Notes: generated by a model not told the origin, from the letters alone. Counted from the first letter of the stretch, positions 36,801 to 47,535 are shown. The stretch is DNA of 64,000 bases from Luidia sarsii (GCA_949987565.1 OX465115.1:8334566-8398565); one strand, 5' to 3'. Translations and numbers: made by a program.

Positions 36801-37110
36801 GTTTTTCACCAGGAGTGGTGGACGGAAATTACCCGTGGTGGTCGGCCCCGTCCACCGCCGACCAGCTACACTGCTAAAAAAATAAATTAGGATTTTTTTT
36901 TCATACGAAAAATAATAACATCTAGTTTCACATTAAAAAAATGCAAAACCGAAAAAAATCGAATGCAAAACTGGAACAACTGGTGAGCCACCCTGGCCTG
37001 CCAGGTACCACTACCACTACCAACAACCAGGAGAAAATAACTAAAAGAAAAGCTGTCCTGTACACACACCAAGTACACACAGCACAGCAAAGTGTACACG
37101 TACAGTACTG
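33891..37110. other. 3.2 kb of non-coding DNA
   Basis: No recognisable gene. Visible features are an ATTAATTAA-rich stretch (about 35885-35935), direct and inverted copies of CAACAAAACTTG (35849, 35942 inverted, 35983), and TGTACA/GTGCAC-rich DNA near 36580-36620. The longest frame, 116 codons on the minus strand at 36887-37237, has no recognisable motif and runs into the next transposon. Confidence 0.6.
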
Positions 37111-38145
37111 TATCCTCCAATAACCGGTTTTCGACGATATAAGGACTTTTCTTCAAACTGAACAATGTGGACGAAAGTTTCACACTAAAAGAGGTCCCAG
37201 TCACTTTCTCCACACCACAGACTATTAGAATAATCATAGAGAAGGTTGATCAAGCCAAGTCACTTCCGTAAGATTACCCGGTTTTGTTGACGTCCGCGGC
37301 GCACCGCGCAGTAAGCATCGTCACCTATTTTCGTCAGTGGTGTTTAGTAAGGTGTCCCAGTGTAGCCAAACGCAAAATAACTTCTTAAAATAACTCAAAA
37401 TGCTGTGTGACACTGTAAAATTCTTCCCTGTATGTTTTTTTGTGTTCATCTTTGTTTTTGTTTTTTCACACTGCTTCTAACACTTTCCTCAAATCATTCA
37501 TAATTTATGCTTAAAACGTATTGGTCTGGTTGATGTCTTCTTTTGTGACGTTTAAAAAAAACTCCACAATCCTCTTTCTCACTGCTTTTTCAGTTATGAC
37601 CTTTCCCAATGTCACTCCAGAGACACATTTCCTCCTTCTTGGTACTTTCTCTAGCTGCCCTTTTATTTTTTTCATTTAAAAAAAAAGCCTATTGGGCCAT
37701 GTTACTTTTTGTCTTTAAATAATAATAAAAAATAAATTTAAAAAAATATATAAGCGAGACGCCCTATAGGAGGCTCCATAGTTTTTACCCTGAACGGACT
37801 GCCTCAAGTTGCGTGATATATTTTTTTTCTACGAATGTTGGGGTTTGTTATGGTACACTCAGATTTTTTTTAGGACCAACAATAAAGAAAACTGGAGCTT
37901 CGAAGCAACTGCCAATTTTGTACCTAGGAAAATAGACCCCAAAAGAGCAACTTTTTGAATAACACGAGTTTGGCCTACTGGAAAAGCCTTAAATTTCCAC
38001 ATTTTCGGTGACGGACAAGAGCAGGAAACCAACTGTAAGATACGAAGTCTAAGATCGTTATACGGAGCTGTTTTCATAGTGCGATGTGAGTTAGAAGGCT
38101 AAGCGTCGAAATCGTGTAGCGTCGAAAACGGGGGTTCCCACGATA
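37111..38145 (-). mobile_element. TIR element family F, full copy A
   Basis: An element of ~1.03 kb in reverse orientation to copy C. Ends share TATC and a perfect inner GTTTTCGACG as inverted repeats: TATCCTCCAATAACCGG side at 37111 and the GGGGGTTCCCACGATA side at 38145. No transposase frame is present, so it would depend on a partner. The superfamily is not assigned. Confidence 0.75.
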
Positions 38146-38380
38146 TATAAATCAGTGTTCATGTACACTGTACATGTACTGTACAGTGGTACTGACAGTG
38201 TACAGTGTTTTACCCAGGCTATTACATAATAGTACGTAACAACCACGGCCAACCAGACCAAACACCCAAGGCATTAATTAGTTTGTGGCTCTCCTGGGAG
38301 ATCCCAGGAGCAGGTTTTGCACTGGGGTCGCTGGGTGGCGCTATCTAAAAAACCGAGCAAGGAAACCACGAGAATGGGCC

Positions 38381-38863
38381 TTGAAGAAGCAGTGAGAAAG
38401 AGGATCGTGGAGTTTTTTTTAAACGTCACAAAAGAAGACATCAACCAGACCAATACGTTTTAAGCATAAATTATGAATGATTTGAGGAAAGTGTTAGAAG
38501 CGGTGTGGAAAAACAAAAACAAAGATGAACACAAAGAAACATACAGGGAAGAATTTTACAGTGCCACACAGCATTTTGAGTTATTATAAGAATTTATTTT
38601 GCGTTTGGCTGCACTGGGACACCTTACTAAACACCACCGACGAAAATAGGTGACGATGCTTACTGCTCGGTGCGCCGCGGACGTCAACAAAACCTGGTTA
38701 TCTTACGGCAGTGACAGGCTTGATCAACCTTCTCTATGATTATTCTAATAGTCTGTGGTGTGGACAAAGTGACTGAGACCTCTTTTAGTGTGATACTTTC
38801 GTTCACATTGTTCAGTTTGAAGAAAAGTCCTTATATCGTCGAAAACCGGTTACTGGAGGATAT
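38381..38863 (+). mobile_element. TIR element family F, partial copy B
   Basis: The right half of the element (from GAAGAAGCAGTGAGAAAG to CCGGTTACTGGAGGATA) in direct orientation. With copy A it forms a large inverted repeat around 37111-38863. Confidence 0.8.
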
Positions 38864-39225
38864 TATTATCATGAATTGAATCAGTGTGATGCAACCCGAG
38901 ACCTTACGGTGTGTTATGTACATGTACATGTACATGTACATGCTGGTCAGTCCTCTTGATTCCTTATCCACATGTTTACTGCTGTATTTTGCCCGAGTTT
39001 GTTTACTTGCATATTCTTGTCGATTGAGGGCGCATGAGCTTTTGACCATACAGCTCTTTTGACTTCTGCACGGAAAGAAAATCGCTTCACAAGTATGTAT
39101 TCTTGTCAATTCTTACTTTTTCTTTCACTGTTTCAGCTTACACATTGTGTATATGAAAAAAAAAATCTAGAGTGCCTGAATACGTTTGCGAAGACGCTCA
39201 AGGTATTGTAGTTGTACTTACATGT

Positions 39226-39312
39226 AATCTAATCCGAGTATCTTGGACCCGACAAGTCCCCCTTTTTTATCGAATTTTGAAATTTGGAGGGTCGGGTGAC
39301 TGTACTGACTAC
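39226..39312 (+). mobile_element. Solo terminal repeat of foldback family G
   Basis: A ~80-bp sequence (TCCGAGTATCTTGGACCCG ... GGAGGGTCGGGTGACTG) that forms the inverted ends of the full element at 48053-48720. It lies directly left of family F copy D. Confidence 0.8.
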
Positions 39313-39314
39313 TG

Positions 39315-39665
39315 TATCGTGGGAACCCCCGTTTTCGACGGTACACGTTTTCGACGCTTAGCCTTTTATTATTCTAACTCACATCGCACGATGAAAACAA
39401 CTCCGTATAACCATAACGATCTCAGATTTCGTATCTTCCAGTTGGTTTCCTGCTCTTGTCCGTCACCGAAAATGTGAAAAGTTAAGGCTTTTCCAGTTGG
39501 CCAAACTCGTGTGATTCAAAAAGTTGCTCTTGTCTTAGTCTTTTGGGGTCTATTTTCCTAGGTACAAAAATTGGCAGTTGCTTCGAAGCTCCAGTTTTCT
39601 TTATTGTGGGTCCTAAAAAAAATCTGAGTGTACCATAACAAACCCCAACATACGTAGAAAAAATA
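39315..39665 (+). mobile_element. TIR element family F, partial copy D
   Basis: The left third of the element, from TATCGTGGGAACCCCCG to GTAGAAAAAATA. It abuts copy C directly, as if one element landed in, or recombined with, another at the same end. Confidence 0.8.
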
Positions 39666-40682
39666 TATCGTGGGAACCCCCGTTTTCGACGGTACACGTT
39701 TTCGGCGCTTAGCCTTCTAACTCACATCGCACGATGAAAACAACTCCGTATAACGATCTCAGACTTCGTATCTTACAGTTGGTTTCCTGCTCTTGTCCGT
39801 CACCGAAAAAGTGGAAAGTTAAGGCTTTTCCAGTAGGCCAAACTCGTGTGATTCAAAAAGTTGCTCTTTTGGGGTCTATTTTCCTAAACTTGTACAAAAT
39901 TGGCAGTTGCTTCGAAGCCCCAGTTTTCTTTATTGTTGGTCCTGAAAAAATTCTGAGTGTACCATGATAAACCCCAACATCCGTAGAAAAAAAAATATAT
40001 CACGCAACTTGAGGCTGTCCGTTCTGGGTAAAAACTATGGAGGCTCCTATAGGGCGTCTCTTTTTTTAATTATTATTTAAAGACAAAAAGTAACATGGCC
40101 CAGATAGGCTTTTATAAAAAATGGAAAAAATAAAAGGGCAGCTAGAGAAAGTACCAAGAAGGAGGAAATGTGTCTCTGGAGTGACATTGGGAAAGGTCAT
40201 AATTGAAGAAGCAGTGAGAAAGAGGATTGTGGATTTTTGTTAAACGTCACAAAAGAAGACATCAACCAGACCAATACTTTTTAAGCATAAATTATGAATG
40301 ATTTGATGAAGTGTTAGAAGCAGTGTCGAAAAAAAAAACCAAAGATGAACACAAAAAAACATACAGGGAAGAATTTTACAGTGCCACACAGCATTTTGAG
40401 TTATTTTAAGAATTTATTTTGCGTTTGGCTGCACTGGGACACCTTACTAAACACCACTGACGAAAATAGGTGACGATGCTTACTGCGCGGTGCGCCGCGG
40501 ACGTCAACAAAACCGGGTAATCTTATGGAAGTGACAGGCTTGATCAACCTTCTCTATGATTATTCTAATAGTCTGTGGTGTGGACAAAGTGACTGAGACC
40601 TCTTTTAGTGTGATACTTTCGTCCACATTGTTCAGCTTGAAGAAAAGTCCTTATATCGTCGAAGACCGGTTACTGGAGGATA
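39666..40682 (+). mobile_element. TIR element family F, full copy C
   Basis: A ~1.02-kb full-length copy from TATCGTGGGAACCCCCG to ACCGGTTACTGGAGGATA; it aligns along its whole length with the reverse complement of copy A. Internal landmarks are GCCCTATTGGGCC-like sequence and AAACGTCACAAAAGAAGACATC. No transposase frame is seen. Confidence 0.8.
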
Positions 40683-40708
40683 CTGTAGTGTAGGGTGACT
40701 TGTTGGGT

Positions 40709-40806
40709 AGTCCGAGTAACTTGGACCCGACAAGTCACCCATTTTTATCGAATTGCAAAATTCGATAAAAAAAAGTGTTCCTTGTCGGGTCCAAGTTACT
40801 CAGACT
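40709..40806. mobile_element. Minimal foldback hairpin of family G
   Basis: Two copies of the terminal repeat head to head: arms about 40709-40755 and 40760-40806 with a loop of only a few bases (GC between AATT and AAAATT). Outer ends are TAGTCCGAGTAACTTGG and its near-perfect inverse. There is no internal sequence. Confidence 0.9.
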
Positions 40807-40885
40807 ACTTGTCGGGTACAACTACAAGTTACTCGCACTTTAATACAGTTACTATGATTATGAACATGGAGCTATGAGTATGAGT

Positions 40886-41475
40886 AGTCTGAGTAACTTG
40901 GACCCGACAAGTCACCCTTTTTTATCGAATTTTGAAATTTTGAGGGACGGGTGACTGTAGGGACTGTAGGATCATGGCTATGCATATATGCTGCTGCATC
41001 GTCTGAAATCTCTGTAATGTCATCTTTGAAAAATATCCCCGACCGAAATCCCCAGGTTTACCCCCCAAAACACCCGTGAAACCGCCCCACGTGCCCATTG
41101 AGAATTCAGTGAGAATTACAGATTCCAATACTGGTCATTTTGAATACTCACGTTTGGGAAAGGGGAGAAAATTCCCCTCAGTTGACCGAGAACGGGTCGA
41201 CGAGCCGAGTTGGGGTGGCCATCTTGGATTTTAAAACTGGATGACTTCACCAGGTCCGGGTGCGGAGTTGTCTGCGGAAGTATGCACGCGCGCTTGCACG
41301 CGTTGAGCCCTACAACTGTTTCCTGAACAGCAGTGCAAAGCAACATCCGGGACATCACACCACGCGCACACACTTCCGCAGACCACTCCGCACCCGGACC
41401 TGGACCCGTTCTCAGTCAACTGAGGGAGAATTTTCTTCCTTTTCCCAAACATGAGTAAAACAAAATGACCAGTAT
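40886..41475 (+). mobile_element. Foldback family G element interrupted by a piggyBac-type MITE
   Basis: The left end (40886-40964) is a family G terminal repeat. The inside (about 41030-41250) matches the inside of the 48053-48720 copy (AATCCCCAGRTTTACCCC, CCCACGTGCCC, CAGTGAGAATT). It has a private inverted repeat: about 41128-41281 pairs with about 41371-41475. At its right edge the TTAA at 41476 is the insertion site of the MITE. Confidence 0.75.
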
Positions 41476-41479
41476 TTAA

Positions 41480-42166
41480 CCACTTCGCGCCCGGGGGTTT
41501 TTCAGCACCGATGACCGGCATACGGGGGTTTTTGAACAATGCATCATTTTCAAATCTCGCTAAAACAATCGGAACAATATATTTCTGTGAAATAAATCGA
41601 TAAGGGTATACTATAGGTACAAGAGAGTAAAACCTGGCACAATTCGGACGTCGTTGTGGCTTTTATCAAGAGATTATCCGTTCGAGAAAAAAAGGCCCTT
41701 TGTGCGTCGTCAATGGACCGTAACGGACGTGTGTGTGTGTGCGTGTACGCTGCTGACAATCCCTGACCGTGGACTCCAGCCTCCACTCCAGGCAGTCAAA
41801 TCTTCGTGTGGGTCGGCCACAACCGAGCGTACAGATTACGGTAAAGAATGTGGGGGGAATTCCAATGCCAGACCGACGACCGTTGGGCTGTGTGGCATGC
41901 AAAGACTATGTCCCTCGCGTGCTTTCAGCTGCAGCGCAGTATCCCTCGATCCTCCACAGTAAAAGTCCCACAATTGCACAATTACTGCTGCTAATCTTGC
42001 AATTCATGTGGCAACTTGAAAAAGGGTCTTTGTACTGATTCGTATTGCTTTGTTCTAAGCTGAGTCTTTGTTTAGAATGTGGAAATAGTGGTGCCCGGAT
42101 TCGGAGGGCCCCGTCGCATAGTCAAGCCAATGGAGCTCCGGATTCGGAGGTCCCGGCGCGAAGTGG
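41480..42166. mobile_element. piggyBac-type MITE, copy 1 (687 bp)
   Basis: Flanked by TTAA at 41476-41479 and 42167-42170, the target duplication typical of piggyBac transposons. Ends are inverted repeats: CCACTTCGCGCC then GGG on the left, and CCCGGCGCGAAGTGG on the right. No transposase frame. The right subterminal part has two GGATTCGGAGG repeats. A second copy is at 61449-62128. Confidence 0.85.
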
Positions 42167-42170
42167 TTAA

Positions 42171-42585
42171 TTAGGCCTTAAGATGCATAGGGTTGGTGCG
42201 TTATTTTTTCTGTATTCATTTACTTTGGCAAGAAAGAAGAAACAAAAACCATCTAGCCACTGTGACGAATATATTCTACTGCAGTGCTTGAAGAAATAGT
42301 TTCTACAGGAACTTTGCGCCAGTGGGTGAAATCTGCAAAAACGCCAGAGTCAACCATGTCTGTGTCGACGCTAACAACGCTGAAAGCAAGTACTGACGTT
42401 AGTGTGGCGCTTTATGGCACGCACGCCAACATGTGTGTCACTGCAATTTCTGTTGTATAGTTCATGTCAAAGTCGAGCATGCGGCACATTACAATCCTGC
42501 AGCGCGCAACTTCCTTCTTCCAATCCTGCGCAAATTGCTCTTGTGCAAACTTGACACGAGGTCAATCCGAGGTTTGCGCTCAACA
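42171..42585. other. Unique stretch, no gene recognised
   Basis: No coding region is apparent. The end of the stretch (about 42562-42590, GAGGTTTGCGCTCAACAGTACT) is repeated at about 43337-43370, both times just before a TAC/TAG microsatellite. Confidence 0.55.
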
Positions 42586-42703
42586 GTACTACTACTAGTA
42601 CTAGTAGTAGTACAGTACTACTAACTAGTACTAGTAAGTAGTACTAGTAGTACTACTACTAGTACTACTGTACTACTACTACATGTACTACTACTAACTA
42701 GTC
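42586..42703. repeat. TAC/TAG microsatellite
   Basis: Imperfect ACTACTAGTACTAGTAG repeats rich in the palindromes ACTAGT and GTAC, so both strands read alike. It borders a solo family G repeat. Confidence 0.92.
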
Positions 42704-42775
42704 CGAGTAACTTGGACCTGACAAGTCACCCTTTTTTTTATCGAATTTTGAATTTTGGAGGGTCGGTGACTAGTA
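42704..42775 (+). mobile_element. Solo terminal repeat of foldback family G
   Basis: TAGTCCGAGTAACTTGGACC through GGAGGGTCGGTGACTAG, flanked on both sides by TAC/TAG repeats. Embedding in the same microsatellite type is also seen for the full copy at 48053-48720. Confidence 0.85.
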
Positions 42776-42779
42776 GTAG

Positions 42780-43204
42780 TAATGCTGTCCGGCTTAGCCG
42801 TGAGAAAATGTGGATGAAGCGTCTTCGGACTATTCAACCACATGGTCTCAGCATTCCGGAGGGTAATGACTAACACCATGCATGCTTTCTGATAATCCTT
42901 CTTTTGTGTTCACTCCTCCACTCTTATCTCTTTGATCTTACCCCCTCTTCTCACTAATCCCTACCCTACTCCTTGCCCTTCCCTTTGATCTCACCCTACC
43001 AGCTTTCCTCTTTGTCGTTTGTTTCTCATCTGTGTCATATTCACTCTCTTCCCCCTTCCTTCGTGTACATGTATCTGTTTTGTCCTTGTCACTCTGCCTT
43101 TGAGAAAGGTCCTGCTAGGATCGAAACGTCAGGCCCACTAAATTTTGAGATTTGCATTTTGGCAATTTTAGTCAGTAAGCAGTTTGCAATATTTTTGTAT
43201 ACAA
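42780..43204 (+). mobile_element. Penelope-like element, 3' fragment P3
   Basis: Starts inside the last ~25 codons of the GIY-YIG frame (AATGCTGTCCGGCTTAGCCG) and runs through the pyrimidine-rich tail, the CCTGCTAGGATCGAAACGTC segment and CCCACTAAATTTTGAG to AAGCAGTTTGCAATATTTTTG. Strongly 5' truncated. Confidence 0.88.
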
Positions 43205-43354
43205 TTTAAGAATAATTTGCATTCACTAATGGTCCTACATGTACTGTAGCTTCAAGCAAGGAGCCAGGTTTGCGCATGAGGTCGCTGGCACAAACCTAAG
43301 CATGCGTATGCAAACTCGAGGTTTGCGCAGGATCCCAGGTTTGCACTCGACAGT

Positions 43355-43612
43355 ACTACTACTAGTACTAGTACCACTACATGTACAATGTACTAGTAGG
43401 CAGTAGTACTAAGAGTAGTATTACTGAGTAGTAGTATCACTAGTACTACAGTACATACTGTAACTACATACATGTTCGTGTAGTACTACTACAGTACTAG
43501 TACTTAGGTAGTACTATACAGTACATAGGCTACTTGTAGTACTAACCACTTAGTAGTAGTACTTAAAAGTACTACTAGTACTGGTACTAGTAAAGTAGTA
43601 AAGTAGTATCGT
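43355..43612. repeat. TAC/TAG microsatellite
   Basis: Long, imperfect TAC/TAG/GTA repeat with several interruptions. It follows the GGTTTGCACTCGACAG sequence that also precedes the tract at 42586. Confidence 0.92.
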
Positions 43613-45594
43613 ACCGTCATGTGTTTTCGATCGTCATGTGTTTTCGATCACAAAATTAGATTCCAGTTTACTGCAAGAGCGTGCAAGATACTTCGAGATC
43701 AGTATCCCTGATGTGACAATTGGTCCCGGGGGAACGGAGAGACACACGGACACGTGATTGCCACTTGGACACAACTACTGTACCTCCGCGTGGTTTTATT
43801 GAGTGCAAAAATGTATACACTGCTAAACGTCCAATTCCATAATAAAAACAGGTTTAGCCAACCTTTGATTGACTGGTCAACACAATGAAAGGTCAACCCA
43901 ATGCCTGCAACCAGCAGCAGGCTACCTTTGCCAAACTTAAACACCATAAGTTCTGATGTACAGTGTACATGTCACTTACATGTGTTTAACATGTGCCTTA
44001 CAGAGACTAGCACCACTCAAATTAGGCGAGTGCATGTCTTGACACAATTTTTTCTGTGGCCCACCCCACCCCTCAGGCTACAAGGGGTGCCCAAGCAGGG
44101 AAATGCCAAGGCCGGGGTTAAAAAACCAGAGATAAAACTTAATAAGCGAAAGACTCTGGAAAAAAACCTATAGATGGTTATGTCATTTATGAAATGTGTG
44201 CAAGGCTAGAATGCCCATTCTACGCTGCACCCTTCGCTGGTTTTTTACTAATGCCTTACAGTTTTTACACGATGCACACCCAGCGGAGGTGCGTGGCCAA
44301 AAGAACAAACACATGTACCAATGTGCCCTTTGCTTGACTGCATGCTTGACCAACCCCGTTGTTGGACAGCTTTCCGACTATCTAATGTTCCTGGGGCAAG
44401 CGTGTGCTGCATGCGCAACATCGCCTTTGTTAACTCCCTTCCCCGATCCCAAAGTGGGTTTTCGGTCACCAAGCACCCCAAAACCGAATTATCCTCCCCG
44501 CTATCCCCGACATTCAGGATGTTGAAAATAAAGTTTCCAGTCGTAAGTGATCAACAAAAGATCAAAACTTATGTATTTTTGGGTACAGATTACGAATACA
44601 TTTTTAAAAGAAGTTTCAAATCCTTGTAAATAACATATCTGTGTCCAAATATACCATTTGAACTGAACTTTTGTCCGCGGAGAAACTTCCATTTTTACGA
44701 AGTCAGACGACAGGTCACATTATCATGTGGCTGTCCGGGTTTTTATGGCATGCCGATACAACAAGATTGTAACCGGCAGTATATCCTTTGTGTGTGTTTT
44801 TGACCTTTCCCTTTTTGCTCTCATGAGGGCGCTGTTTCTTGAGACTGTAAATAAGGCTTGTAATGTAGTATTGTATGCTCATGTAATCCGATCCATGACA
44901 TTCCATCCTTGCTATAAAGAACTTCGCCGTCTTGTTTGCCATTTCGACCATAATTCTACAGTCAAGTTTCCCAAGACACTTCAGCCAAATGTGAATTATT
45001 TCATTCCTTTGTGTATTACCTTTGAGTTGTGATTGCCGTATATTATGGAGAGTTCTGCCTACTGTTTAGCCTGTTTTGTTGCCATTTAGTCTTTGCCCTC
45101 CAGACACGTATTCAGTAGTTGATTAGTTCATAGTTGATCTCTTTGTACTTATTGTATTTGTTTGTTTTATGACAGTTGAACCACGACCAAGACCTCGATC
45201 ACTACCACGATCACGACCAAGACAACAATTCTATCTGCCAACCCAATACAACTTGTCATCGCCACAATCAGTCACAATCTATGAATAAAACTTTGAGGAG
45301 ATCATGTACAGTACTTGTCGTGTGTATCAATTTGGTTGGTTTTGAACTTATGGACACCATGAACACCGCCACTCTGTAGCGCCAACCTGTAGGCTACAAA
45401 GATTGTTAATGTCTTTCTCAAATTGTGACATTGTTAAATTTTTTGTTTTTTAATTTCAACTTTAATATTTGATAGAAATATTTGTCCGCTTTCTGTCTAC
45501 TGTTTCTGTAAAAAATGTCGTAATACTAATTCTATGCAAAATGCAATTCACAATCTTGGAATAAAATAATAACAATAATAAAAAATGACTTAAG
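43613..45594. other. 2 kb without a recognised gene
   Basis: No coding region with a recognisable domain. The only exon-like piece is listed separately at 45173-45285. A 109-codon frame (44196-44525) has no recognisable motif. Confidence 0.55.
45173..45285 (+). other. Possible last coding exon of an unknown gene (weak)
   Basis: A pyrimidine-rich tract and TTTTATGACAG precede an open frame read from 45173 that gives an Arg/Pro-rich stretch, then FYLPTQYNLSSPQSVTIYE and a stop; AATAAA begins two bases upstream of the stop's last base, near 45284. This is the shape of a terminal exon, but no upstream exon was found, the Arg/Pro part is a low-complexity CACGACCAAGAC repeat, and no family is recognised. 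Confidence 0.15.
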
Positions 45595-46806
45595 GTGATA
45601 TACAAAAATGTTGCAAACTGCTTACTGACTAAAATTACCAAAATGTAAATCTTAAAATTTAGTGGGCCTGACGTTTCGATCCTAGCAGGACCTTTCTCAA
45701 AGGCAGAGTGACAAGGACAAAACAGATACATGTACACGAAGGAAGGGGGAGAGAGTGAATAGGACACGGATGAGAAACAAATGACAAAGAGGAAAGCTGG
45801 AAGGGAGAGATCAAAGGGAAGGGCAAGGAGTAGGGTAGGGATCGATTAGTGAGAAGAGGGGGAAAGATCAAAGAGAAGGGCAAGGAGTAGGGTAGGGATT
45901 AGTGAGAAGAGGGGGAAAGATCAAAGAGAGAAGTGTGAAGGACTGAACACAAAAGAAGGATTATCAGAAAGCTGCATGGTGTTAGTCATTACCCTCCTGG
46001 ATGTTGAGACCATGTGGTTGAATAGTCCGAAGACGCTTCATCCACATTTTCTCACGGCTAAGACGGACAGCATTACTACGGTGACCAAGTGATTCTATGC
46101 CCAGTACACTCATATCTGATATCGAATGATCAGGGAGATTGAAGTGATACCCAACAGGGGTGTCCATTTTACCGGTTTTGATAGTAGACCTACATGTATG
46201 GCCATAGATCCGTTTTTTTAGGGTGTTTTTGGTCTCGCCAACATACTGAATATTACAAACTCTACAAGAGATGAGGTATATGATGTTGAAGGTGGTGCAC
46301 TTGATACAGCCATGGGTCGTGTGGGTAGTTCCAGAAGAATGTCCATTGAAAGAATTTATTTCCTTGACATGTGTCTTGCAAACAATGCATTTCGAGGTAC
46401 ACTTAAATGTACCAAATTTGGTTGGAGGTGAAGAGTCCAAAGGGGGAACCTCTGCTCGGACAATTAAGTCACGCAGGTTACGGGGGCGCCTGTAAGCCAA
46501 AACAGACGAATTTGGAATGGCATCAGCCAGACGATCTGAAGTGTGGAGAATATGGTGGTTTTCCTTAGTTATCTTCCTGAGAGGAGGAAGAGAAGGGTGG
46601 TAGGAAGTAACTAAGGGAACCTTGGGCTTGTCCTTGGGACCTGGTGGCTTTTGTTTTAGTGCCGAACTTCTGGGAATGGAATAGACTTTAGCAATGGAGT
46701 TCTTCACTCGGTGAGAACTATGGCCTCTAGCAACCAAGTTACTGGCCCATACACGTGTATGGCGGCGAAAGTCAGACTCATTGGAACATACACTGTATGC
46801 GCCTCA
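45595..46806 (-). mobile_element. Penelope-like element P4, 5'-truncated, encoding GIY-YIG end
   Basis: The longest Penelope-like copy in the window. On the minus strand the open frame (see 45982-46806) is followed by a purine/pyrimidine-biased tail with an internal ~55-bp duplication (about 45810-45915) and the 3' end CGAAACGTCAGGCCCACTAAATTTT. No reverse transcriptase core is present. It faces copy P5, and the pair forms a large inverted repeat with a spacer of only about 90-150 bp. Confidence 0.88.
45982..46806 (-). CDS. Penelope-like polyprotein, C-terminal part with GIY-YIG endonuclease (5' truncated)
   Basis: The frame is open from about 46806 to the stop at 45982 on the minus strand. 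The 251-codon version starting at 46737 uses TTG and is not a natural start; the upstream residues (NESDFRRHTRVWASN) fit the linker after the reverse transcriptase of Penelope-like elements. Counting from 46737, a Cys-rich knuckle (C113, C117, C120, H142, C144, C147) precedes IYLISCRVCNIQYVGETKNT (153-172), which holds the GIY-like and YIG-like motifs, then LKKRIYGH (Arg176, His180). The end is HFNLPDHSI and a basic tail. The enzyme family nicks DNA for target-primed insertion. The missing reverse transcriptase makes this copy dead on its own. Confidence 0.85.
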
Positions 46807-46896
46807 ATCTGAGGGCCTGGCTGTAAGCTATACCAGTCTTACAGTGTCTGGGGTGACAACTGGAGGAATGGAGATATTGATGAGTGTCGGTGGGCT

Positions 46897-47535
46897 TGGT
46901 TGCTTGAGGCTATAGTTCTCGCCAAGTGAAGAACTCCATTGCTAAAGGCTATTCCATTCCCAGAAGTTCGGCACTAAAACAAAAGCCACCAGGTCCCAAG
47001 GACAAGCCCAAGGTTCCCTTATGGACACCCCTGTTGGGTATCACTTCAATCTCCCTGATCATTCGATATCAGATATGAGTGTACTGGGCATAGAATCACT
47101 TGGTCACCGTAGTAATGCTGTCCGTCTTAGCCGTGAGAAAATGTGGATGAAGCGTCTTCGGACTATTCAACCACATGGTCTCAACATCCAGGAGGGTAAT
47201 GACTAACACCATGCAGCTTTCTGATAATCCTTCTTTTGTGTTCAGTCCTTCACACTTCTCTCTTTGATCTTTCCCCCTCTTCTCACTAATCCCTACCCTA
47301 CTCCTTGCCCTTCTCTTTGATCTTTCCCCCTCTTTTCACTAATCCCTACCCTACTCCTTGCCCTTCCCTTTGATCTCTCCCTACCAGCTTCACTCTTTGT
47401 CCTTTGTTTCTCATCCGTGTCCTATTCACTCTCTCCCCCTTCCTTCGTGTACATGTATCTGTTTTGTCCTTGTCACTCTGCCTTTGAGAAAGGTCCTGCT
47501 AGGATCGAAACGTCAGGCCCACTAAATTTTAAGAA
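46897..47535 (+). mobile_element. Penelope-like element P5, internally deleted, inverted relative to P4
   Basis: Matches P4 from GGTTGCTTGAGGC, then jumps from CAAGGTTCCCTT to ATGGACACCCCTGTTGGG. About 444 bp that encode the Cys-rich knuckle and GIY-YIG core in P4 are absent; the join uses at most one shared base. The last 61 codons of the frame and the whole tail remain, with the same ~55-bp tail duplication. The very close match to P4 suggests recent copying or arm-to-arm conversion. Confidence 0.88.

Noticed and set aside
35740..36880. Possible hAT element (CAGTGTTATAAC near 35743 and a CACTG near 36870)
   Set aside because: Only about six terminal bases match as inverted repeats and the flanking 8-mers do not agree.
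36887..37237. 116-codon minus-strand frame
   Set aside because: Half of it lies inside family F transposon copy A, and the rest is low-complexity hydrophobic sequence.
44196..44525. 109-codon plus-strand frame
   Set aside because: No recognisable motif, no splice context, and overlapping frames of similar length on the same and the opposite strand.
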